Part shown: piece after piece, positions 37,301 to 44,700 of the stretch | Position numbering within the stretch: the stretch's first letter is position 1 | Layout: each line of letters begins with the position of its first letter | Source of the DNA: CATQHD01 sp965243165 | GTDB lineage: Bacteria > Actinomycetota > Acidimicrobiia > Spongiisociales > Spongiisociaceae | Length of the DNA stretch: 64,000 nucleotides | Reading direction: 5' to 3' | Assembly (NCBI GenBank): GCA_965243165.1 | Contig: OZ251535.1 | Span: forward strand, 1,426,001 to 1,490,000 | The notes under the pieces: model-generated | What the model saw: only the letters and a program-made list of their open reading frames with translations | Database searches by the model: none | What the model was told of the DNA's origin: nothing | Made by a program: the position numbers and the translations under genes

Positions 37301-37374
37301 AGATGGCGTCGTTCTTCGTCCGGGCGGTCAACCTCGCCCCCGCCGGCGCGCAAACCCCCGCCGCCGGCGCCTGA
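28348..37374 (+). CDS. Giant exported Calx-beta repeat protein with Asp/His run and SLH domains
   Basis: This protein of about 3,008 residues has a signal peptide (SRRCIGVGLVVGLVLGVLPV...GAAG), then about twenty Calx-beta-like repeats, recognised by ends such as VSLNIVDDDAD and LTITDDD and by VxEGDETIVF-like strands. An Asp/His run (residues 2381-2418: 28 Asp, 9 His, 1 Glu) sits late in the array. A Gly/Pro/Ser linker (about 2730-2809) leads to three SLH repeats (about 2812-3000), with GC...YCP cysteine pairs, that should bind the cell wall. The GTG at 28348 follows GGAGG at a six-base spacing. Calx-beta repeats usually bind calcium; the Asp/His run could bind zinc, nickel or copper. It is probably a surface fibre or adhesin. 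Codons favour G or T at the third base, unlike the C-rich neighbours. Confidence 0.9.
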   Translation: MSRRCIGVGLVVGLVLGVLPVAPVGAAGQPAERIKLDLVDGGSAPSAVTGVSEEGGAQTVRVAARAKAPGAAVDVSVTVAAGTASAADYAVDRTTLSVKIPAGQEVGYSPVLTVTPVDDTRVEGDETIVFSGSTSAAGYAAIADVSLNIVDDDADIALSVSPESVREKAGGQSVTVEAEFAGSSSVLASDTEVVVQVAEGTADLGTDFTVSGLDSNNRLKVRIPAGRTSGSKTFTLTAPDDGAVESGGETVTFAGHGTTRVGGSDVTVTGGSLTIDDPVAPVGQPAERIKLEFVDGGSAPSAPSAVTGVSEEGGAQTVRVAARVGAAVTGAAVDVSVTVAAGTASAADYAVDRTTLSVKIPAGQEVGYSPVLTVTPVDDTRVEGDETIVFSGSTSAAGYAAIADVSLNIVDDDDAVVLSLDKSAVLEWGGDQTVVVTAAFAGAAESDLGAASEVVVSVAGGAGEDGAEAGLAGPRHEGRLRWVTGDFSTDQAGGSFTVSIGAGEVSGSGSFVLRAHVDSVVEVGGEKVVVSGVSSGFTVAGAELTIHDPVVSLRLTDAGDPPAVLSGLGEDGGAQTVQVVASVPAAAPAKFNVAVTVADAGSTAAAGGDYTTAGAHAVDNTMMSVTIAAGQTEGQSPVLTVTPVDDTRVEGDETIVFSGSTSAVGYHYSPIADASVSLNIVDDDDDAIVLSLDKPAVLEWDGDQTVVVTAAFAGAAESDLGAASEVVVSVAGGAGGDGAEAGSAGPPRTGDFSTDPAGGSFTVSIGAGEVSGSGSFVLRAHVDSVVEVGGEKVVVSGVSSGFSVAGAELTIHDPVVSLGFTDAGDPPVAVTGLGEEGGAQTVRVAASVPAPAPADVDVTVTAADTGSTAAAADYAVDRTTVVVKISAGQEVGYSPVLTVTPVDDTRVEGDETIVFSGSTSEVGYAAVADVSLNIVDDDDAVVLSLDKSAVLEWDGDQTVVVTAAFAGAAESDLGAASEVVVSVAGGAGGDGAEAGSAGPPRTGDFSTDQAGGSFTVSIGAGEVSGSASFNLAAHVDSVVEVGGEKVVVSGVSSGFSVAGAELTIHDPVVSLGFTDAGDPPAAVTGLGEDGGAQTVRVAASVPAAVPEGIDVAVTVADTGSTAAAGAGGDYTATGVPASMTVSIRSGEMSGSSGDLVFSPLPDRVFEDHEVIEFTGAASGYTVEDADLLILDADRTLVVSVNPGWLAGTRIGAKIAAGEPFIMHEPGDPSTPDIQGGAQAPAHRRYGRPGLTIKVDEVTSSTYSEKLRLRFRVWDWTANLGGLVGNRDVYTELHRSVNYNAGDGGDHQSLGFDVTSIPVGSLFTSRNYRDYWHAWQDNVAEADEIFTYGVEVIGVTPGAVPPEGFTVNRLEALVIDDDVQIDLDRDVASVAEGSSGTDVNIGASMSASSSQLTADTVVSLSVMEEDDPGPGFLSADEFSFDWARRSITVPAGDVNDGGWQKTLARLSVADDTVVEGPERLRIVGKPALSDSNPDGQTVTLTDNQVVTFRDALTHVTVTDDDADITLAVSPGSVGEKAGGQSVTVVAEFAGSSSVLTSDTEVVVQVAGGTADLGTDFTVSGLDSDNRLRVRIPAGRTSGSKTFTLTAPDDGAVESGGETVTFAGHGTTRVGGSDVTVTGGVLTIVDPGSEVVLSLTDAGASPAALSAVGEDDGAQTVRVTAAVAAALSGSDLEVAVTVGALGSTADAGDDYTVDESSVTVTIADGAATGTAEVTVTPVSDTVTEDHETIRFTGTAAGHVVVPASLEITDADRMITLQMNDSVYAEGNGLGSINRTVTARLSGESSTYSGSIAGRLISETGTAGDPGDYSSNINRLTYSWLYHRYISINPGNIAGNTSFLSSIKADPVAEPEEDFYLTLSGLTAGFTVERVRATIVDRVDTAVELTPGGTVLEGGDGSSLSVRAKFPFGVTWNTVSPGLVVTLGAPEASTATADDFSWTPPETADTLTIATEQTASPAGDTVSLPGLAITDDDVVEGPEVLYLTGSYMLDGESREAQGVLTVLDNDANIALSVSPGTVLEGSGPQEVRVTARFAGSSSVLTSDTTVTVTVGSGVFTGAAVLNTDFTTDAAGNKVSVVIPSGSLSGSATFNLTAVSDSDDTEGVETAILSGSVSTGGPVTGIWVAGATVNIADANRGIVLTVDDADTVMAGAQSSLGEDGGTKTVRVSAALPSGVTSSSEVVVGLNAVGGAAVLDDGSSFEAGEDFRVTYPPGQSPAPPEGHGLAVVIPANGSTGSATFTVVLNDDDVAEGAAAETVVIEGAAVTIDGTSYEVVSTSFGITDSSDDAAPTAVRFTLLDSGGEDLTEVGEGDGTVPVRVRVSLVGGKVLPRSVTVPMVVGGAGSDEAEPGTDYENVTSITHSHGPDDDHDDHDDDDHDDDDHDHEDDDDDDHDHDDDDHDDDHETDGQPAVTIPAYSTGVTTEFDLELIDDDAIEGAEEVTVHVGLVRPSPWIILWAKLWNDLTALGFNTFESDALTIADNDMILTLLDDDGKPLTSVLEGTSPQVRVQLSYPGASTSTTPRVVQVTVGGGTAAAGNDYSIAAAPGDVFLPILENSADETFGLNTVDDAAFEGDETLRVSAAAEEFDIAPVELTIQDNEIQLSLNQASVQEDAGRITLTATAAARSAPPEDLVVNVAVGGGSASGNGYTGLSPARFPITIPAGELSGSGSFSMTVTNDTIPDNSKSVPVTGSAAGFSISPASLTITDDDPAPQSDGGGGGGGGGATPPSGGGGGGSPPPSGGGGGGGSPPPSGGGGGGGGGGSGGGGVPPPSGGGGGAPPPSGGSAPPPAQPPAPVCVGRFCDDDGNVHQDNIERIAVWQITLGCDAQDATKYCPDAEITRRQMSAFLHRAVSQRWTIQAPQGIELSDVEADEWFRPFAEWVVSVGAFSAPEGVFDPGGVVTRADMAIMMIGAFPHLDAVLTEASRFGDVEGLSPEVLAALEGMYQTGVTRGCSAEPLNYCPNQPVTRAQMASFFVRAVNLAPAGAQTPAAGA
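28429..31563 (+). repeat. Near-identical long DNA repeats inside the giant gene (units A and B)
   Basis: Unit A (28429-28806, 29194-29586, with shorter forms at about 30247-30400 and 30960-31158) alternates with unit B (29584-30008, 30403-30800, 31159-31563). Copies agree over long stretches at the DNA level, including silent positions, which implies recent duplication or gene conversion. Confidence 0.85.
28804..29178 (+). repeat. Unit C of the giant gene, copy 1
   Basis: Almost identical to 32899-33277 about 4 kb downstream, including shared codons across the GSDVTVTG end. The distance suggests non-tandem copying or later insertion of units between the copies. Confidence 0.85.
32899..33277 (+). 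repeat. Unit C of the giant gene, copy 2
   Basis: Partner of 28804-29178. The surrounding repeats (31960-32890 and 33660-34060) are much more diverged and have no near-identical copies in the window. Confidence 0.85.
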
Positions 37375-37391
37375 CCAAACTCCTTCTTCGA

Positions 37392-37431
37392 CCGGCCCGA
37401 CCTCCTGCCCCAACCAGGAGGACCGGGCCGG
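37392..37431 (+). terminator. Strong stem-loop after the giant gene
   Basis: CCGGCCCG-A-CCTCCTG pairs with CAGGAGG-AC-CGGGCCGG around a seven-base loop. It lies 18 bases past the stop codon. There is no T-run directly after it, but a T-rich stretch follows about 20 bases on. The rest of 37432-37607 holds no gene. Confidence 0.65.
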
Positions 37432-37607
37432 ACCTCCTCGAATCCGGCCTTTCGCCCTTTTACCCGGCTGGAGACGGCGGTGTGGATTTCCGCGCCTTCG
37501 ATTCGGTGAGCGTGAGGCAACCCCGCAGGGGGCGTTCCACGCGGCTTACAGGCAGAATCAGCCCGTGCGGGCGGGCGCTCCCGCGGCGCGGAGATGGATG
37601 ATCAGAG

Positions 37608-40600
37608 TTACGGGCCGGGGGTTTTCTGGATCGTCATCCGCAGCACCGCCCCGCCGATGCGGTGTTCGGCCTCCGCCGCCGGGTCGAAGGTCAGCGAAGC
37701 CGCCAGCACCTCGCCCGCTATGAACCCGGCGCGGCGCTCGACGGCGGCGCGAAGGGTTTCGTCGTCGGTGTGGTAGCCGACCCGGATCCGGTCGGTTACC
37801 GCCAGCCCCAGATCGCGCCGGATTCTCTGGATCCGGGAGACGACCTCCCGGGCTTGGCCTTCCGCCCGCAGCTCGTCGGTGAGGGTGAAGTCCAGCGCCG
37901 CCGAGAGCGAACCGTCCGACGCCACCGCCAGGCCGGGGCGGGGCCGCCGGGTTATCACGGCGTCGTCGACGGTCAGGTGATGGCCGGCGGCGGTGATCCG
38001 CCCGGTTTCGACGAAAGAAGCCACCTCGGCGCCGGAGAGCGAAGCGAGCGCCGCCGCCGCCTCCCCGACCGCCCGGCCGAGCCGGGGCCCCAGCCTCCTG
38101 AAGTTCGCCTTCGCCTCCAGCTCGACCACCGACTGCTCGTCCTCCGAGGTGGAAACGGTTCTGACGTTCAGCTCCTCGGAGATCATCCGCCGGTGGCGGT
38201 CGACCGCTTCGGCCGCCGCCGGGTCGCGGCTGACCACGGTCAGGGAGGCGAGGGGCTGCCGCACCCCCACGCCGCGGCCCGCCCGGAGGGAGCGGCCCAG
38301 CGTCACCACCCGGCGGGCGGCCGCCATCGACCGTTCCAGCTCTTCGTCGATCAACTCGCGGTCCGCCGCCGGGTAGTCGGTGTGATGCACGCTCGTCTGC
38401 TCCGGCGCCAGGCCGCTGTGGATTTCCTCGGTGATGAACGGGAGGACCGGCGCCAATAGGCGGGTGAAGGTGACCAGCACCTCGTAGAGGGTGGCGAAGG
38501 CGGCCCGCTTGTCCTGTTCGTGGCCTTCCCGGCTTCTCCAGAACCGGCGCCGGGACCTGCGCACGTACCAGTTGGTGAGGTCGTTGACGAACCCGAGGGC
38601 GGGGTTGATCACCGCGTACAGGTAGCTGCCTTCCATCAGTTGGTTGGTCCGGTCGATCAGGGATTGGAGCACGCTCAGTATCCAGCGGTCGATCTCGGGC
38701 CGTTCGGCGGGCGGGGGCGCGGCCCGCAGGTCGCCGTAGGTGATCCCGTCTGCTTCGGCGTAGGTGGTGAAGAAGGAGTAGGTGTTCCAGAGGGGGAGGA
38801 TCACGGTGCGCACCACTTCTTGCACCCCCGCCTCGGAGAAGCGCAGCGGCTCGGCCCTCAGCACGGGCGAGTCGATCAGGTAGGCGCGCACCGCGTCGCC
38901 GCCGAACCGGTCCAGCACCTTCGACGGTTCCGGGTAGTTCTTCAGGCGTTTGGACATCTTGCGCCCGTCCTCCGCCAGGATCAGCCCGTTGACCACGCAG
39001 TTGCGGAAGGCGGCGTCGTCGAAGAGGGCGGCGGCCAGTACGTGGAGCGTGTAGAACCAGCCGCGGGTCTGGTCGAGGCCTTCGGCGATGAAGTCGGCGG
39101 GGAAGATGCGGGGGAACCGTTCCCGGTTCTCGAACGGATAATGGACCTGGGCGTAGGGCATCGAGCCGGACTCGAACCAGCAGTCCAAGACTTCGGGCAC
39201 CCGGCGCATGACCGCCGGCCCGCCCCCCTCTCCGTCCGGGGGGCAGGAAGGGCAGGGGAAGGTGACTTCGTCCACCACGTGCTTGTGCAGGTCTTCCAGC
39301 CAAACCCCCGACCGCTCCCGGAGGGACTCCCGGCTGCCGAAGCACTCCTGGCGCCCGCACGATCCGCATTCCCACACCGGGATGCAGCTCCCCCAGAACC
39401 GGTTGCGCGACACCGCCCAGTCCCGGGCGTCCTCCAGCCAGTTGCCGAAGCGGTTGGCGCCCACCTTCCGGGGCACCCAGTGGATCTTGCGGTTGAGCTC
39501 CACCATCCGGTCGCGGATATTCTCCACCCTGACGAACCAGGTGGGGATGGCCTTGTAGATCAGGGGTTGGTCGGTGCGGTAGCAGTACGGATAGGCGTGG
39601 ACGATGCGTTCGCTGCGGACCAGCGCCCCCGAGCGGCGGAGCATCTCGACGACCGTCTCTTCGGCTTCGTGCACGTGCATGCCGGCCAGGTCGGGCGTCT
39701 GGGCGGTGAACCGCGCTTCGGCGTCCACCGGGTCGACCAGGGCGTCGACCCCGTTGTCCGCCAGGGTGAACAGGTCCTCCTCGCCGTAGGCGGGCGCCAT
39801 GTGCACCAGTCCGGTTCCCTCGCCGGCCGCAACGTGCGGGCTGGACAGCACCCTGAAAGCGCCCCGCCGCCGCTGGTCCTCGAAGTAGCCGAAGGGAGGC
39901 CGGTAGGAGGCGCCGAGCAGATCCCGCCCTTTGGCCGCCGCCGCCGTCCGGCATTCCCCGAAGACCGCCTGCGCCTGCGAGGCCGCCGTCCAGTAACGGG
40001 CGCCGCCCCGCTCGACCGCCGCGTAATCCAAATCGGGACCCACCGCCACCGCCAGGTTGCCCGGAAGCGTCCACGGCGTGGTGGTCCAGACGGTCAGATA
40101 GTCCCCCGGCCGGGCCGGATGCGAGGCGTCCGGAACGTCGAGCACCTCCAACCGGACCGTTACGGCGGGGTCCTCCACCTCCCGGTACCCGCCCAGGCTC
40201 ACCTCGAAGTTGGAGAGGGTGGTGCCCGCCGCCCACGAGTAAGGGAGCACCTTGAAATCCCGGTAGATGAGCCCTTTGTCCCACAAGGCGCGGAACACCC
40301 ACCACACGGATTCCATGAAATCGGGGTCCATGGTCTTGTAGTCGTTTTCGAAGTCCACCCACCGCCCGATCCGGCGGGTGATCTCCTCCCATTCCTCGGT
40401 GGTCACCTCCACCATCCGGCGGCAGGCCTCGTTGAACTCCGCCACGCCCAGCTCCTCGATCTGGCGGGGGCCGGAGATGCCCAGCTGCCGCTCCGCCTCC
40501 ATCTCCACGGGGAGGCCGTGCGTGTCCCAACCGAACCGGCGCTCCACCCGATAGCCCCTCATCGTCCAGTAGCGGGGCACGATGTCCTTGATGACCCCCG

Positions 40601-40814
40601 CCAGGATGTGCCCGTAATGGGGGCTGCCGGAGGCGAAGGGCGGGCCGTCGTAGAAGGTGTACTCCTTGCCGGGGGGGCGCATCTCCACCGAGGCGCGGAA
40701 GGCGTCGGCCTCGTCCCACCGTTTCAGGATGCGGGCGTCGAGGGCGGGGAGGTCCAGGTCGGGGGGCACCCTTCGGAAATCGCCGGGCCGGGGGCTTCGA
40801 TCGGATTCTGTCAT
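37608..40814 (-). CDS. ileS: Isoleucyl-tRNA synthetase
   Basis: This 1,068-residue class I synthetase charges tRNA-Ile. The ATP motif is HYGH (66-69, in SGSPHYGHILAG) and the second motif is KMSKR (619-623), followed by LKNYPEP. An editing domain lies between them, and a long C-terminal part ends near LRMTIQKTPGP. The length and the KMSKR/NYPEP sequence fit the eukaryote-like type 2 enzyme, which in known cases tolerates mupirocin. The ATG at 40814 with GGGAG upstream is chosen; the frame continues 33 codons further without conservation. No T-box leader was seen. It faces the giant gene tail to tail. Confidence 0.95.
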   Translation of the reverse strand: MTESDRSPRPGDFRRVPPDLDLPALDARILKRWDEADAFRASVEMRPPGKEYTFYDGPPFASGSPHYGHILAGVIKDIVPRYWTMRGYRVERRFGWDTHGLPVEMEAERQLGISGPRQIEELGVAEFNEACRRMVEVTTEEWEEITRRIGRWVDFENDYKTMDPDFMESVWWVFRALWDKGLIYRDFKVLPYSWAAGTTLSNFEVSLGGYREVEDPAVTVRLEVLDVPDASHPARPGDYLTVWTTTPWTLPGNLAVAVGPDLDYAAVERGGARYWTAASQAQAVFGECRTAAAAKGRDLLGASYRPPFGYFEDQRRRGAFRVLSSPHVAAGEGTGLVHMAPAYGEEDLFTLADNGVDALVDPVDAEARFTAQTPDLAGMHVHEAEETVVEMLRRSGALVRSERIVHAYPYCYRTDQPLIYKAIPTWFVRVENIRDRMVELNRKIHWVPRKVGANRFGNWLEDARDWAVSRNRFWGSCIPVWECGSCGRQECFGSRESLRERSGVWLEDLHKHVVDEVTFPCPSCPPDGEGGGPAVMRRVPEVLDCWFESGSMPYAQVHYPFENRERFPRIFPADFIAEGLDQTRGWFYTLHVLAAALFDDAAFRNCVVNGLILAEDGRKMSKRLKNYPEPSKVLDRFGGDAVRAYLIDSPVLRAEPLRFSEAGVQEVVRTVILPLWNTYSFFTTYAEADGITYGDLRAAPPPAERPEIDRWILSVLQSLIDRTNQLMEGSYLYAVINPALGFVNDLTNWYVRRSRRRFWRSREGHEQDKRAAFATLYEVLVTFTRLLAPVLPFITEEIHSGLAPEQTSVHHTDYPAADRELIDEELERSMAAARRVVTLGRSLRAGRGVGVRQPLASLTVVSRDPAAAEAVDRHRRMISEELNVRTVSTSEDEQSVVELEAKANFRRLGPRLGRAVGEAAAALASLSGAEVASFVETGRITAAGHHLTVDDAVITRRPRPGLAVASDGSLSAALDFTLTDELRAEGQAREVVSRIQRIRRDLGLAVTDRIRVGYHTDDETLRAAVERRAGFIAGEVLAASLTFDPAAEAEHRIGGAVLRMTIQKTPGP

Positions 40815-41000
40815 GCGCTCCCTCGCATCGTTCGGGCGGGTGAGCGAAATCGTAGTACGGCCCGTTGGGAAGCCCCGCCCCCCGGGGCCTTTGGCCTGCG
40901 GCTCGATTCTCATCTCGTTTTCATCGTTCTCTCATGGTTTGCAGAGGCCGGCGCGGGATGCTGAGCGGGACATCGAAGGCGCGAAGAGAAGGGAGAGGCT

Positions 41001-41303
41001 GTGGTTTGGAAGAAAGCACTGTTGGCGGCGGCGGGGGCGGCCGGGCTGGCGCTGGCGGCGGGGGCGGCCTTCGCCCGCCGGGGCTGCTCCGGCTTGGACG
41101 GCGGGCAGGAGTGGGAAGGGATCATCAGCTCCGAGGACGCCGCCGCCGTCCGGGAATGGGCGACCCCCCTGAACATCCTGGCGGCGATGGTCAGAGACGG
41201 CGTGCTGACCCAGGAACAGGTCGACGGCATCACCTCTTGGCGGCGCCATCTCCAGCGGGGGCCGGCTGAGGCATGCCCCTCCGGCCTGGCCGCCGCCGCC
41301 TGA
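41001..41303 (+). CDS. Small membrane-anchored or exported protein
   Basis: This 100-residue protein has a short Lys-containing start and a hydrophobic segment (residues 5-25, ALLAAAGAAGLALAAGAAFA), so it is probably anchored or secreted. The rest includes SSEDAAAVREWATPLNILAAMV and GVLTQEQVDGITSWRRHL, somewhat like the short SHOCT-type helical motif. It has only two cysteines, at residue 29 and near the C-terminus. The GTG at 41001 follows AGGGAGAGG. It is divergent from ileS. Function unknown. Confidence 0.6.
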   Translation: MVWKKALLAAAGAAGLALAAGAAFARRGCSGLDGGQEWEGIISSEDAAAVREWATPLNILAAMVRDGVLTQEQVDGITSWRRHLQRGPAEACPSGLAAAA

Positions 41304-41332
41304 CCGAGGACGGGCTGGAAGATACTGGATCA

Positions 41333-41359
41333 TGCCTCACCCGAGGGGACGGTGAGGCA
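41333..41359 (+). terminator. Stem-loop after the small exported-protein gene
   Basis: TGCCTCACC and GGTGAGGCA form a perfect nine-pair stem with a nine-base loop, 30 bases past the stop codon. There is no T-run. It may be a terminator or part of the repeat-rich region 41304-41792. Confidence 0.5.
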
Positions 41360-41439
41360 AGAGGAGGCGGCAGACGACAGTTGCCGCTGCATCGGAATCG
41401 GCCGAGATGTTGTTGGGATCGAAGCGGTCGGGTCTGCGA

Positions 41440-41700
41440 CAGTTCTCCGAACATACGAACATACATACCCCTATACGGAAGCCCGAAAATTTGGTATACC
41501 TATTGGGCTGAAGCACAAACACCGCCGCGAGTTCTGGAGAGGGCGGCGGTCAGAGAGACGGATTCCGTTCGTTCCGGCCCCGTCGGGCCGGGGGCGGCCT
41601 CGTGCGGCCCGGCGGTTTTTCGTTCAAGGAGGCGGCGGCGGGGGATGGGCCCGGGTTTGCCGGCGGCGGGGGGCCGATTTTCGCGTTCTCGGAGGGGCGG
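41440..41700 (+). repeat. Dispersed repeat family I, copy 3
   Basis: Inverted relative to 5620-5880 and the closest match to it. The stem ACCGCCGC (41521-41528) and GCGGCGGT (41543-41550) has a 14-base loop; AATTTGGTATACCTATTGGG precedes it; a GGCGGGGGGCCGATTTTCGC block follows. Nothing else in the 41304-41792 gap looks coding, so dnaE has a long repeat-bearing upstream region. Confidence 0.7.
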
Positions 41701-41792
41701 CGGCCGCCTCGGGATCCGGCTAAGGTCAGGTTGCCTCCTTCCCCTAACGTCCAGAGAGTTCGCTCCGGCGCCGGTCCGGGAAGGGCAAGGGA

Positions 41793-44700
41793 ATGCCGGG
41801 CGACAGCTTCGTACACCTCCATCTCCACAGCGAGTTCTCCATGCTCGACGGGGCGGCGCGCATCGGCGATGCGGTGGCTGCGGCCGCCGCCGACGGACAG
41901 CCGGCCATCGGGCTGACCGACCACGGGGTCCTGTACGGGGCGGTCGATTTCCATCGGACCGCCGCCGCCGCCGGGCTGACCCCCGTCTTGGGCGTGGAGG
42001 CCTACCTGACGCCGGGCTCGCGCTTCGACCGCCCGGCGCCGCCCGACAACGTGCGTTACCACCTGACATTGTTGGCCGAGAACCAAACCGGATACGCCAA
42101 CCTGGTCAAGCTGGTCAGCCGCGCCTACCTGGAGGGCTATTACTACAAGCCCCGCATGGACATGGAGCTGCTGGCCGAACACGCCGAAGGCATCATCGCC
42201 GCCTCCGGGTGCCTGGGCGGCCAGGTTCCCCAGCTGCTCGCCCCCGACGCCTCCCGGGAGGAGGGCAACGTGGGGGGCAGGCGGGACTTCGACGGGGCGG
42301 TCGAGGCGGCCGCCGCCTATCAGGACATCTTCGGGCGGGAGAACTTCTTCGTGGAGCTCCACCAGCACGGGATAGAGGCGCAGGGGCGCATCCTCCCCGA
42401 CCTGGTGGAGGCCGCCCGGCGCATAGACGCCCCCCTCCTGGCCACCAACGACGTCCACTACACCCGGCGCGAGGAGTCCGACGCCCACGACGTGCTGCTG
42501 TGCATACAGACCAATTCGGTGGTGGACGACCCCGACCGGCTCAGGTTCCACGGCGACCAGTACTACCTGAAGACCGCCCGGGAGATGCGGGAGCTCTTCC
42601 CCGAAGACGGGTTCCCCGGCGCCTGCAGCAACACGCTGGCGGTCGCCGAGCGGTCCGAGGTGGAGTTCGACTTCGACCGGGTGTTACTGCCCCATTTCCC
42701 GGTGCCCCCGGGGCACACCGGCCCCTCCTACCTGCGGGAGCTGGTGATGGAGGGCGCCAGGGAGCGCTACGGAGGCGAAGCGGGCGGGGAGGCGGGGGAG
42801 CGGATCGAATACGAACTGAAGATCATCGAGGACATGGGCTTCCCCGACTACTTCCTGATCGTGTGGGATCTGATCCGCTACGCCAATGAGCGCCGCATCC
42901 GCACCGGTCCGGGGAGGGGGTCGGCGGCCGGCTCCATCGTGTCCTACTGCCTGGGCATCACCGACCTCGACCCGCTGCGGTACGGCCTGATATTCGAGCG
43001 GTTCCTCAATCCCGGCCGGCGCGAGATGCCCGACATCGACATGGACTTCGACGAGCGCTACCGGGCCGACGTGATCCGCTACGCGGCGGAGAAGTACGGA
43101 TCCGACCATGTGGCCCAGATCGTTACCTTCGCCACCATCAAGGGCAAGCAGGCCATCCGCGACTCCACCCGGGTGCTGGGGCTGCCCTTCAGCCTGGGCG
43201 ACCGGATGGCCAAGCACATGCCGCCCGCCGTGCTGGGCAAGGAGGCGCCCCTCGAGGTCTGCTTCGAGCAGCCCTCCGAAGAGGCCGATCAGACGTCCAA
43301 GGACTGGTACACCCACGCCGCCGGCCTGCGGGAGGCCTACCGCAGCGAGGAGGACGCGAAGCGGGTGCTGGACACCGCCCGCGGCCTGGAAGGCCTGCGC
43401 CGCCAAGACTCCATCCACGCCGCCGCGGTGGTCATCTCCCCGCGGCCCCTCGCCGATCTGGTCCCCCTCCAGCGCAAAGGCGAGGACAAGGAGGTGGTCA
43501 CCCAGTTCGACATGCATGCCGTCGAGGAGCTGGGCCTGCTCAAGATGGACATCCTGGGGCTGCGGACGCTGTCCACCATCGACCGGTGCCTGGAGCTGAT
43601 CGAGGCGTCCGAAGGGAAGCGCCTCGACATCGACCGGGCGCCGTTGGACGATCCGGCCACCTACGAGATGCTCTGCCGGGGGGACTCCATCGGGGTATTC
43701 CAGCTGGAAGGGACGGCCATGCGCTCCCTGATCCGCAGTCTGCGCCCCGACCGCTTCGAGGACCTGATCGCCCTCGTGGCCCTGTACCGGCCCGGCCCGA
43801 TGTCCAACGACTGGCACAACGCCTACGCCAACCGCAAGAACGGCCGGGAGCAGGTCAGCTACCCGCATCCGGCCACCGAGGAGGTGCTCCGCGAAACCTA
43901 CGGCCTCATGATCTACCAGGAGCAGGTCATGCAGATCGCCAGGGACATCGCCGGTTATTCGATGTCCGACGCCGACTCCCTGCGGAAGGCGATGGGCAAG
44001 AAGATCCCGGCCATCATGAAAAAAGAGCGCGAGAAGTTCGTGTCGGGGGCGGCGGCGGGCGGCGGCACCGCCGCATTCGGGGAGGGGCTGTTCGATTCGA
44101 TCGAGGGGTTCGCCGGGTACGGGTTCAACAAATCCCACAGCGCCGCCTACGGGCTGCTGGCCTACCAGACCGCCTACCTGAAGGCGCACTATCCGGCCGA
44201 ATACATGGCCGCCCTGCTCACCTCGGTGCGGGTGGACAGCGACAAGACCGCCGTCTACCTGAACGAGTGCCGCGCCAAGGGGATAGAAGTGTTCCCCCCG
44301 TCGGTCAACATGTCGGAGAGCGACTTCACCGTCCGGGGCGGCAAGATCGTGTTCGGGCTGTCCGCCGTCCGCAACCTGGGGGAGGGGATGGTGGCGAAGA
44401 TCGTGGAAGCCCGCAGCGAAGGGGGGCCGTTCACCGATTTCCAGGACTTCGCCGACCGGGTGGACGCCTCCGTGCTGAACAAGAAAGTGGTGCCTTCGCT
44501 GATCAAGGCCGGCGCCTTCGATCAGACGGGGCACCCCCGCCAGGGGTTGTTCCTGGCCTACGAGAAGCTGTTGGACCTGACCCTGGAGCGGAGGCGCAAC
44601 GAAGACCGCGGCCAGTACAGCCTGTTCGAGGGGGGAGAGGAAGAAGCGCAGGCGGTCGAGGCGCCCGCGGAGATACCCGACTTGGAGTGGGGCAAGAAAC

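Noticed and set aside
40815..41000. T-box riboswitch upstream of ileS.
   Set aside because: No T-box signature (GGGTGG-ACCGCG type) or specifier loop could be found on the minus strand; only GC-rich hairpins.
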